Assembly (NCBI GenBank): GCA_033105485.1
Contig: CP136957.1
Location: 1 to 36,158 of the forward strand
Direction: 5' to 3'
Length of the DNA stretch: 36,158 bases
Source of the DNA: LVI-A0039 sp033105485
GTDB taxonomy: Bacteria > Bacillota_I > Bacilli_A > UBA3375
This document shows positions 10,109 to 15,942 of this stretch, in pieces. The notes below the pieces were generated by a model, which was not told the origin of the DNA, made no database searches, and saw nothing but the letters and a program-made list of their open reading frames with translations. Both the position numbers and the translations under genes were made by a program. Position 1 is the stretch's first letter. Every line of letters begins with the position of its first letter.

Positions 10109-10168
10109 GTGCTTGCAGTTGTATTGCTGTTAGAACTAATTGTTATCATAGTACTACTTAAGTACTAA
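10109..10168 (+). CDS. 19-aa hydrophobic peptide, putative type I toxin B
   Basis: GTG start seven bases after GGAGG. The product is MLAVVLLLELIVIIVLLKY, a single membrane-spanning stretch with one buried glutamate and a Lys-Tyr end. Length and composition resemble the Ibs toxins (18-19 aa); the locus layout resembles pAD1 par, whose Fst toxin is longer (33 aa). Against locus A it differs only at residues 2, 5 and 12 (Leu/Ile, Val/Leu, Val/Ile), and the other codon changes are synonymous, so purifying selection on a peptide is likely. It probably depolarises or disturbs the membrane when the antisense RNA is lost. Toxicity is inferred, not shown. Confidence 0.65.
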   Translation: MLAVVLLLELIVIIVLLKY

Positions 10169-10169
10169 C

Positions 10170-10184
10170 CCAACATTTGTTATC
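10170..10184 (+). repeat. Direct repeat DR1 of locus B
   Basis: CCAACATTTGTTATC lies just after the toxin stop and is repeated exactly at 10230-10244 across the terminator. The antisense RNA made from the second copy can pair with this one in RNA I. Its 3' part, with the following bases (10179-10188, GTTATCCTCC), is also complementary to the leader ribosome site GGAGGATAAC (10059-10068). Confidence 0.75.
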
Positions 10185-10193
10185 CTCCAGAAC

Positions 10194-10244
10194 AAAATAA
10201 AAGCCCCCTGCTCGAACAGGGGGCTTTTTCCAACATTTGTTATC
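10194..10244 (-). ncRNA. Putative antisense antitoxin RNA II, locus B
   Basis: On the minus strand TGATATAAT (extended -10, TATAAT at 10251-10256) places a start near 10244, exactly at the complement of the second direct repeat (10230-10244). The RNA would run about 50 nt through the terminator. It can base-pair with RNA I at DR1 and at the terminator loop. Size and layout are close to RNA II of pAD1 par (about 65 nt). Ends are predicted. Confidence 0.6.
10199..10228. terminator. Bidirectional terminator of RNA I and RNA II, locus B
   Basis: AAAAGCCCCCTG and CAGGGGGCTTTT form a perfect 12-bp stem around a CTCGAA loop, with T runs on both strands. It ends the toxin mRNA rightward and the antisense RNA leftward, as in pAD1 par, so both RNAs carry complementary stem-loops for first contact. 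Confidence 0.9.
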
Positions 10245-10262
10245 AAATGTATTATATCACGT

Positions 10263-10711
10263 TTATAAAAAATAGTCTTTTGTATTGTTCCACACATCTA
10301 TTTCTTCAACCATTGCTTCCTCTAACATTTTTGTTTCTACTAGCTCACAACTTTCTGTATCAGTATATTCATCAGATGTATAGTCATCGTTCTCATAGTA
10401 TCCATGGCTATATTCTTTCAGTTCTAAGCCCTGCTCTTCATTTGCTCTATATAGAATATCGTAACCCTCTTCAGGTGCCATACTTGCAACAAATATTGTA
10501 TCTACATACTTATCATTTTCATCACTCTGTAATAACACTCTAATATTGTCACCATCAGATCTGTATGACTTTGAATCGCTATCTTCATCTGCAGACATCA
10601 AATTATAATTATTCTGTTCTAAAAAATCACTTGCTTCTGTAAATGCTCCACTCCCAGTCCCACAACCAGATAATGTTAAAATAGCCAAACTTCCAATAAT
10701 TTTTTATTCAT
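10263..10711 (-). pseudogene. Lipoprotein gene, frameshifted in an A6 run in all copies
   Basis: The body reads AILTLSGCGTGSG and continues to NTKDYFL. LTLSGC is a lipobox, so a small, acidic, membrane-anchored lipoprotein is expected. The ATG at 10711 follows AGGGAGAGG but hits a stop after eleven codons. One extra A in the A6 run near 10700 would join MNKKIIGSL directly to AILTLSGC and give an ideal lipoprotein signal of about 149 aa in total. All four copies show A6. Either this is a shared homopolymer miscall, or the gene is truly off or phase-variable. A Cys lies near residue 115 and the C-terminus is rich in Asp and Glu. I recognise no family. It converges on toxin locus B. Confidence 0.7.
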
Positions 10712-10776
10712 AAATTCCTCTCCCTTTACTTTAGTTTATCACATCTTATTTCGCCTTAAAACTAAAGGTCTAAATA

Positions 10777-10832
10777 GGGGTGTAATCCGAAGGTAACTCC
10801 GAGGTATTGAATTACCACTCGGATTACACCCC
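10777..10832. repeat. Long hairpin with 14-bp perfect arms
   Basis: GGGGTGTAATCCGA (10777-10790) and TCGGATTACACCCC (10819-10832) are perfect inverted arms, with GGTAA/TTACC pairing further in. No T run follows, so it is not a standard terminator. A second, weaker pair TGAAGGTG/CACCTTCA lies between about 10858 and 10911. It sits in the 326-bp gap between the divergent lipoprotein and zinc-ribbon genes. Role unknown: origin structure, operator or RNA element. Confidence 0.7.
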
Positions 10833-10978
10833 AAGATTCACTTAACAATTGATAAATTGAAGGTGCTAAATTTTAGGATACTACCAAAATCACCATTTTT
10901 CAACACCTTCATCTTCAACCTATAATTTTATCTCTTATATTCCCCTCTTTAGATATTGAAAATACATCTCAAATTCAA

Positions 10979-11007
10979 TTGACCTAATACCGTTTCAGAG
11001 TTATTAT
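10979..11007 (+). promoter_or_regulatory. Promoter of the zinc-ribbon gene
   Basis: TTGACC (10979-10984), a 17-bp spacer and TATTAT (11002-11007) form a good vegetative promoter 30 bp before the start codon. Confidence 0.65.
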
Positions 11008-11037
11008 ATTTGTATAAAATATTTGAGGAGGTGAAAT

Positions 11038-11166
11038 ATACCAACAACAGGAGAACACCCTAGAAACGGAGTTTACACTTGTACATCTTGTGGCCAAACA
11101 GTTACAATCAGTAATGGAGATACTATGCCACCATGTCCGAGATGTTCTGGAACAAACTTCAGATAA
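11038..11166 (+). CDS. 42-aa zinc-ribbon protein with AUA start
   Basis: The reading frame encodes PTTGEHPRNGVYTCTSCG, then GDTMPPCPRCSGTNFR. Cys pairs at 15/18 and 33/36 form a compact zinc ribbon like the YjzC-type small proteins of Firmicutes. A near-perfect ribosome site AGGAGGTGA ends four bases before an ATA codon, and no ATG, GTG or TTG lies in frame near it. The start is therefore either a rare AUA or a miscalled ATG. All copies read ATA. A 17-bp-spaced promoter precedes it. The protein is probably a soluble metal-binding or adaptor protein; its partner is unknown. Confidence 0.65.
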   Translation: MPTTGEHPRNGVYTCTSCGQTVTISNGDTMPPCPRCSGTNFR

Positions 11167-11835
11167 ATTATTACGACTTACTAAATGTAAGTCTTGTATA
11201 ATTGAGCTTCTATAAACTAGTTGAATTATGCAAAACTTATGTTTGTGCAAGCTTGCACAGAACACTCTATTTTAGACTCAAAAAGTTGACAACAGGATAA
11301 GGGCTTGCACACGAAACGTGTGAAAAGGGGGATTTTTGCGGTGCAAACATCAGTCTTTATGGGCAAAAATCGACTTTTTACATTGACACACGAAATGGTA
11401 AATTTTTCACCTTGATTTTAGATGACTTTTCCAACTTTGATTAGTCAATTAATCACATTTGATTAGTTCGCTAATCAACAAACCACTGGTTGGTCACTCG
11501 GTGACTAAATTTAGTTTTTCAATTTAGCCACCGAGTGACCAAAATATAATCATGCAGTTTAAAGACCACTTTTGACCACTTCTTCTCTCGTTAAAAAACG
11601 AAAAAATAGGCCGAAATTTTACATGCAGGATAAAGGACTGGTTCCAGTTTTGGCCACAACAAGGCGCAAAGCCCCTTGTTTACAAAGAAAATTAGTGGCC
11701 ATTATGCTGGCCATTTTTACTTTCTCCATTTTTTATAATGGCCTCCATTCACGTTATCCTTTTATTCATATAGAAAATTAGTGGCCATTACACTGTTTTT
11801 ACAATAAAACTGTTTTTTTCAATAATATTGTCTTA
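11167..11835. repeat. Non-coding region packed with inverted repeats
   Basis: This 670-bp region without a credible gene holds many separate structures: palindrome TGTGCAAGCTTGCACA (11244-11259); hairpin CACACG-AAA-CGTGTG (11308-11322); GATTTTTGC paired with GCAAAAATC (11331-11371); TTGATTAG-TTCG-CTAATCAA (11459-11478); a 22-bp arm hairpin with one mismatch (11490-11542); GGCCATTAT paired with ATAATGGCC (11697-11743); and AGAAAATTAGTGGCCATTA repeated directly at 11686 and 11772. Such clustering is usual in single-strand origins, oriT or structured RNA. I cannot tell which. Confidence 0.65.
11490..11542. repeat. Long imperfect hairpin, 14 + 7 bp arms
   Basis: TTGGTCACTCGGTG (11490-11503), one mismatch and CTAAATT pair with AATTTAG, one mismatch and CACCGAGTGACCAA (11529-11542) around a nine-base loop. 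It is the most stable structure of the region and has no T tail, so a replication or transfer role is more likely than termination. Confidence 0.75.
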
Positions 11836-11866
11836 TTTACTGCCCCCCCCCGATTTTTGCTATAAT
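11836..11866 (+). promoter_or_regulatory. Surface-protein promoter with C9 tract in its spacer
   Basis: TTTACT (11836-11841) and an extended -10, TGCTATAAT (TATAAT 11861-11866), enclose nine C residues (11843-11851). The spacer is 19 bp, so losing two C would give the ideal 17. Homopolymer tracts in promoter spacers set phase-variable expression of surface proteins in other bacteria. All four copies show C9. Confidence 0.6.
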
Positions 11867-11900
11867 TTAAGGGAATTTATTATTTTATGAAAGGATTTAT

Positions 11901-13694
11901 ATGAATTTACAAAAATTATTTTTAATACCTTCAATGGCTCTTTTGATTTCTTCTTCCGTTGCCATTGATTTTAACGCTAGTGAAGTTCATACTACTAGCG
12001 AAATTATTTTTGAGCAAACTACTGATATTGTTTATGCTCCTGTTCATCCTACAAGTGAGGAAGTTGAAGCTGCTGCTGCTACCGATATAGTTACTTTTAA
12101 CGACGCTAACTTGGAGCAAGCTTTAGCTCACGATTTAGGGGTAGCCGTTGGAGATATTACTGTTGGCGATATGGAAACTTTAACTCACCTGTACTTGGAT
12201 TATAACTCTATCAGTGATATCACGGGATTAGAGTACGCTACTAATTTAACTTACCTGGACTTGGGTAATAACTCTATCAGTGATATTACTCCCCTTAGCG
12301 GACTTACTAATTTAACTTACCTGAACTTGAGTTCTAACTCTATCAGTGATATTACTCCCCTTAGCGGACTTACTAATTTAACTGCCCTGTACTTGGGTCT
12401 CAATTCTATTAGTGATATTACTCCCCTTAGCGGACTTACTAATTTAACTTACCTGAACTTGAGTTATAACTCTATCAGTGATATTACTCCCCTTAGCGGA
12501 CTTACTAATTTAGCTCACCTGTACTTGTATACTAACTCTATCAGTGATATTACTCCCCTTAGCGGACTTACTAATTTAACTTACCTGGACTTGGGTAATA
12601 ACTCTATCAGTGATATTACTCCCCTTAGCGGACTTACTAATTTAACTTACCTGTACTTGTATACTAACTCTATCAGTGATATTACTCCCCTTAGCGGACT
12701 TACTAATTTAACTGACCTGTACTTGGGTAATAACTCTATCAGTGATATTACTCCCCTTAGCGGACTTACTAATTTAACTGACCTGGACTTGGGTACTCAA
12801 ACAATTAATTTAGAAGATATTACTGTTAATAACAATGATGAATTATTTCACCCTATTATTGATATCGATGGAATAGCTCATCAAGTGTCGCTTGGCATTC
12901 CACAAGACGGTATTTTTTATATGATTGGAGATTGGAATATCTCCACTTCTATAGGTTCGGTAACTGACGAAGAGTTTCAGGGCCATATATATCAAAAAGT
13001 AACATATGAAGAATTAAGCTTACTTACTGGAACTGATAACGCTAGTACATATGAAGAAGTATCACTGACAGATGAAGATTTAATTACTTTATTTGAAGTG
13101 ACTAACAGTGAAGAGTTAACTATTACCGTAAATCAATCAGCTATTGATTATTCTACTCCTGGCGACTACACTGTTATCTTTACGGATACAGATGATAACG
13201 AGTTTACCGGATCATTAACTATTACTGATGTTTTACCTACACTTACAATTAATAACGATACAGTTACACTAGCAACTGGTAGTAGTTTAAATAACATCTT
13301 AGAGCAGTTAACTTACTCTGCTACTGAAATTACTGAGGGTGATTTAACAAGTTCAATTTCAATTGATGATTCTGCAGTTGATTACTCAACAGCTGGAAGT
13401 TATGATGTGATCTTTTCTGTACAAGATGAAGAAGGTAATGAAGTTTCTAAAACTGTAACTGTAATTATCGAAGATGATAGTACTGAAGTTGTTAACCCTG
13501 AAACTCCAGATGTTTCTGACCCTGATGAAGTGACTAGCGAAGACTCTACTGACGAAGTTTCTACTGAAGACTCTACTGATGATTTTAAAGAAATGTCTTT
13601 AGCTACTACTGGTGGAAAAATTATAGGAACACTTGCAGTTTTATTAGCAATTGTTATTGTTGCTTTAGGTTTAAAACGATTTATTAAAGAATAA
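11901..13694 (+). CDS. Internalin-like LRR surface protein with LATTG sorting signal
   Basis: 597 aa. Residues 1-21 are a signal peptide. About ten 22-residue leucine-rich repeats span 91-300 with the internalin consensus NLTxLxLxxNSISDITPLSGLT; many are identical at DNA level. They are followed by an inter-repeat region (QTINLEDITV), two Ig-like or bacterial-repeat segments (about 375-520), an acidic Ser/Thr/Glu/Asp-rich stalk, then LATTG (567-571), a membrane helix and KRFIKE. The ending is a sortase signal with Ala in place of Pro. The protein is likely anchored to the cell wall and displays a curved LRR for binding a partner or host. The ATG follows AAAGGA, with the C9 promoter upstream. 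It converges on repA across a shared terminator. Confidence 0.88.
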   Translation: MNLQKLFLIPSMALLISSSVAIDFNASEVHTTSEIIFEQTTDIVYAPVHPTSEEVEAAAATDIVTFNDANLEQALAHDLGVAVGDITVGDMETLTHLYLDYNSISDITGLEYATNLTYLDLGNNSISDITPLSGLTNLTYLNLSSNSISDITPLSGLTNLTALYLGLNSISDITPLSGLTNLTYLNLSYNSISDITPLSGLTNLAHLYLYTNSISDITPLSGLTNLTYLDLGNNSISDITPLSGLTNLTYLYLYTNSISDITPLSGLTNLTDLYLGNNSISDITPLSGLTNLTDLDLGTQTINLEDITVNNNDELFHPIIDIDGIAHQVSLGIPQDGIFYMIGDWNISTSIGSVTDEEFQGHIYQKVTYEELSLLTGTDNASTYEEVSLTDEDLITLFEVTNSEELTITVNQSAIDYSTPGDYTVIFTDTDDNEFTGSLTITDVLPTLTINNDTVTLATGSSLNNILEQLTYSATEITEGDLTSSISIDDSAVDYSTAGSYDVIFSVQDEEGNEVSKTVTVIIEDDSTEVVNPETPDVSDPDEVTSEDSTDEVSTEDSTDDFKEMSLATTGGKIIGTLAVLLAIVIVALGLKRFIKE

Positions 13695-13806
13695 TACTTC
13701 ACACTCATTGTAAATATAATGTATGATATTTATACTCAATTAGTTTGAGGAGTTACACAAGACATGTTTCCCATTCTTAGTGTATAACTAAATTTTAATA
13801 ATGTAA

Positions 13807-13830
13807 AAAGACTGTCAATAGACAGTCTTT
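13807..13830. terminator. Bidirectional terminator between the surface-protein gene and repA
   Basis: AAAGACTGTC-AATA-GACAGTCTTT is a perfect 10-bp stem with A/T flanks on both sides, placed between convergent genes. The same element lies at 4741-4764, 22861-22884 and 31837-31860. Confidence 0.9.
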
Positions 13831-13838
13831 CTTTATGT

Positions 13839-15332
13839 TTATATCAATTCCTCATCGATTACTTTTTTCCATTTTATAATCGTTGGCCTACTTATTCCTG
13901 ATATCTTTTCTAACTCTCTTAAACTACTATTTGGATATTGCTTAAGCAATTCCTTCACCTGTTCTTTTTTAGGTTTACGGCCGTTATTGTCTCTCCAATT
14001 TGTACTCATAAGTTTATCCATATCTCTTTGTCTATTTCTAGCCAATGTTAAATGTACTTCTTGTTTTAAACCATTTCGCTTATTCGCTGGCATTTGATAC
14101 CCTGTTATCTTTTCTATCTCACTTCTAGGATATGCTTTCACATCATCTCCATAGAACGTTAAAGCAGCTAGTACATCTTCTTTAGTAAATGCTTCTTTAT
14201 GTTTTGCCTTGTTAAAGTACTCTAAAGCCTCAAACGAATCTTTTTCAAGCTCAGCATACGGTATATTACACTTGCTTGCGAAAATTGCTAAAGCCAGTAT
14301 TCTAAAGTAACGTTTACCCTCTACTACACTAAAGTCTAGTAACCTTTGGTCTTTATACCAATCATACAATGCCCTATTAACTGGCCTATTCCAATGATTA
14401 TACTTTCTTGCTGGTATTCCCTCAACAATTCTTGTTTGATACCATTCTGGGTACTTCTCTTTAGCCTCGGCCATAGATAGTGTTTGACTCTTTTCAGATA
14501 TCGATTCTAGATCAATTTTATGTACACTTTTGGCTATCGGCTGTTGATTACTATTTATCCATCTATTAATTGTCTCTAAATCAAGTCTTTCACCAATTTT
14601 GAATGCAGTTGCTCTAAATTCTTTACCTAGTTTTGTCGGAGTTCCTATCATTCTAAAACCTTGATTGATATTTTGGAATTGTACTTCTTCATACTTAAAG
14701 GCCGTAGTACAACCCTCAACCCATGTATGCCATGTAAGGTGTCGTTTAAAGTTATTAAGTCTTCTTCTCGTTTCTGGAAAGAGCTTTATTGGTTTGTCTA
14801 AAAGATAGTATAAGTGAAACCCTGTTCCTGAATTAACAATGTATGTGGGTTGTATAAGCCAAGTAACTTCAGTTTCTAATCTAATTAATAATGTTTCTAG
14901 CATGTATAAATCTTCTACATAGTCCAAGTCCATAATAAGAGCATACATTTCACGCTCGTTTTTACTTGTTCTATTCTTCCCAGCATAAGACAGTCCATTA
15001 GTAATAATCAAATCATTATCCCACTCTTCATTATCAAGAATATAATCTAAGTCTAACTTACCATCTTTTTGGCCAATAATTCTTTTCTTGATAGGTTTAT
15101 TACCTAAATTGTGAATAAGCATATTAAACTTATGGTTCTCATAAGAAACTTTACCTACTTCTTGTAAACTTCCTATCGAAAATATATCATTATAGACCTC
15201 TTCAGCTGATACTTCTTCAAAGGAATTTCTTAAATATTCATTCTTCTTAAGAAACATATCTATATCTTTAAAGTAAACCCCATCTACATCAATCTCTGAT
15301 AACCCTAAATTAAGTTGTTCTAATCTATCCAT
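13839..15332 (-). CDS. Plasmid replication protein A, AEP-primase-like
   Basis: 497 aa, paralogue of replication protein B and collinear with it without gaps over the first 170 residues. The D-L-D motif is at 135-137 and SGTGFH at 168-173, with GFRMIGTPTK at 225-234. A conserved helical region (about 335-425, ending in KRNGLKQEVH) is followed by a linker and a C-terminal helix-turn-helix (SLRELEKISGISRPTIIKW). The two proteins differ most in the linker before the helix-turn-helix, residues 425-460, and at 260-285, as expected if they recognise different origins. The ATG follows GGAGG by six bases. Two 110-bp promoter repeats lie upstream. It initiates or primes plasmid replication; the nuclease or primase activity itself is inferred. 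Confidence 0.82.
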   Translation of the reverse strand: MDRLEQLNLGLSEIDVDGVYFKDIDMFLKKNEYLRNSFEEVSAEEVYNDIFSIGSLQEVGKVSYENHKFNMLIHNLGNKPIKKRIIGQKDGKLDLDYILDNEEWDNDLIITNGLSYAGKNRTSKNEREMYALIMDLDYVEDLYMLETLLIRLETEVTWLIQPTYIVNSGTGFHLYYLLDKPIKLFPETRRRLNNFKRHLTWHTWVEGCTTAFKYEEVQFQNINQGFRMIGTPTKLGKEFRATAFKIGERLDLETINRWINSNQQPIAKSVHKIDLESISEKSQTLSMAEAKEKYPEWYQTRIVEGIPARKYNHWNRPVNRALYDWYKDQRLLDFSVVEGKRYFRILALAIFASKCNIPYAELEKDSFEALEYFNKAKHKEAFTKEDVLAALTFYGDDVKAYPRSEIEKITGYQMPANKRNGLKQEVHLTLARNRQRDMDKLMSTNWRDNNGRKPKKEQVKELLKQYPNSSLRELEKISGISRPTIIKWKKVIDEELI

Positions 15333-15341
15333 TTTAAACCT

Positions 15342-15510
15342 CCAAAAAGTAGCATTAGGGGACGTATTATATCAATACATTTTTTTTACCACCTAAAGTA
15401 ATAAAAAAATGACTTCTGATTTGCTCTCTTTATTCTTAAAGTAATTATACTCCAAAAAGTAGCATTAGGGGACGTATTATATCAATACATTTTTTTTACC
15501 ACCTAAAACC
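15342..15510 (-). repeat. Two 110-bp promoter repeats upstream of repA
   Basis: Units start at 15342 and 15452. They have the same extended -10, ACGTCCCCTA block and GGAG ending as at repB, but both are of the AATGCTAC type. The second unit belongs to the 291-bp block shared with the repB locus. Confidence 0.75.
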
Positions 15511-15689
15511 CCAAAAAATGACCTAATTTATCGGCCAGTTTAATATTAATATTAACTTTAGTTCTCATTTGTCGTTTTAAGGCTCATACTTCGCCATATT
15601 TTAGTCTTTTTAGCAATTATGACTAATTATGTATATTTTTAGAGAAATTGCTTAAACGGCATTTAAATGCGTTATAATTGATTAGTCCG
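15399..15689. repeat. 291-bp block identical to the repB upstream region
   Basis: Same sequence and orientation as 9759-10049, 5,640 bp away. Recombination between the two would split the plasmid into circles of 5,640 and 3,426 bp, each with one rep gene and one toxin-antitoxin-like locus. Confidence 0.85.
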
Positions 15690-15697
15690 TAACGACT
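15650..15697 (+). promoter_or_regulatory. RNA I promoter A and 5' hairpin
   Basis: TATAAT lies at 15673-15678 with the same upstream sequence as locus B. The transcript would open with AGTC-CGTAAC-GACT, a different 5' stem from locus B, so the hairpin is kept although the sequence changed. Confidence 0.6.
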
Positions 15698-15715
15698 TTA
15701 AACTAGGAGGATAAT

Positions 15716-15742
15716 ATGAAAGATTATCTTATGATAACTTAA
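15716..15742 (+). CDS. 8-aa leader peptide of TA-like locus A
   Basis: MKDYLMIT again, preceded by AGGAGG, with the stop beside the toxin ribosome site GGAGGG. It differs from the locus B leader only in a synonymous Leu codon. Confidence 0.55.
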   Translation: MKDYLMIT

Positions 15743-15755
15743 TGGAGGGTAATCG

Positions 15756-15815
15756 GTGATAGCAGTATTATTATTGCTTGAACTAATTATTATCATAGTA
15801 CTACTTAAGTACTAA
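15756..15815 (+). CDS. 19-aa hydrophobic peptide, putative type I toxin A
   Basis: MIAVLLLLELIIIIVLLKY from a GTG start six bases after GGAGGG. One membrane span, with Glu9 and the Lys-Tyr end kept as in toxin B. Its ribosome site (15744-15753, GGAGGGTAAT) can pair through ten positions, one of them G-U, with ATTATCCTCC downstream (15826-15835), so translation may be shut by folding of the full-length RNA. Confidence 0.65.
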   Translation: MIAVLLLLELIIIIVLLKY

Positions 15816-15816
15816 A

Positions 15817-15831
15817 CCTAAATTTATTATC
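15817..15831 (+). repeat. Direct repeat DR1 of locus A
   Basis: CCTAAATTTATTATC, repeated exactly at 15877-15891. It differs from the locus B repeat at four of fifteen positions, and in each locus both copies changed together. The loci therefore seem to have separate antisense specificities. Confidence 0.75.
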
Positions 15832-15840
15832 CTCCAGAAC

Positions 15841-15891
15841 AAAATAAAAGCCCCCTGTATCGAGCAGGGGGCTTTTCCTAAATTTATTATC
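15841..15891 (-). ncRNA. Putative antisense antitoxin RNA II, locus A
   Basis: TGATATAAT on the minus strand (-10 at 15898-15903) sets a start near 15891, the first base of the complement of DR2. About 50 nt to the end of the terminator. The RNA is complementary to DR1 and the terminator of RNA I from locus A. Confidence 0.6.
15846..15876. terminator. Bidirectional terminator of RNA I and RNA II, locus A
   Basis: Same AAAAGCCCCCTG/CAGGGGGCTTTT stem as locus B, with a seven-base loop TATCGAG. The loop differs from locus B (CTCGAA), which could help keep the antisense pairs apart. Confidence 0.9.
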
Positions 15892-15942
15892 AAATGTATT
15901 ATATCATGCAAGATTTTATCTTGTATGATTTTCTTATTTTTA

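Noticed and set aside
10010..10260. Antisense copy-number control of rep
   Set aside because: The antisense RNA does not overlap the rep transcript, which runs the other way from promoters about 200 bp further left.
10984..11265. 93-codon Cys/Ser-rich frame on the minus strand
   Set aside because: It is the antisense of the zinc-ribbon gene and its flanks, without a ribosome site.
11572..11781. 69-codon open frame on the plus strand in the hairpin region, present in all copies
   Set aside because: It starts at a TTG without a ribosome site, runs through direct and inverted repeats, and its product resembles no known family.
12250..12790. CRISPR-like array of regular 66-bp repeats
   Set aside because: The repeats are in frame and code for leucine-rich repeats; there are no unique spacers and no cas genes.
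13400..13708. Ser/Thr-rich frame antisense to the surface protein end
   Set aside because: It mirrors the acidic stalk codons of the sense gene and has no start signals.
13743..13786. Seven-codon frame MFPILSV after GAGGAG between the surface-protein gene and repA
   Set aside because: Spacing to the ribosome-like site is too long and there is no supporting divergence between copies or loci.
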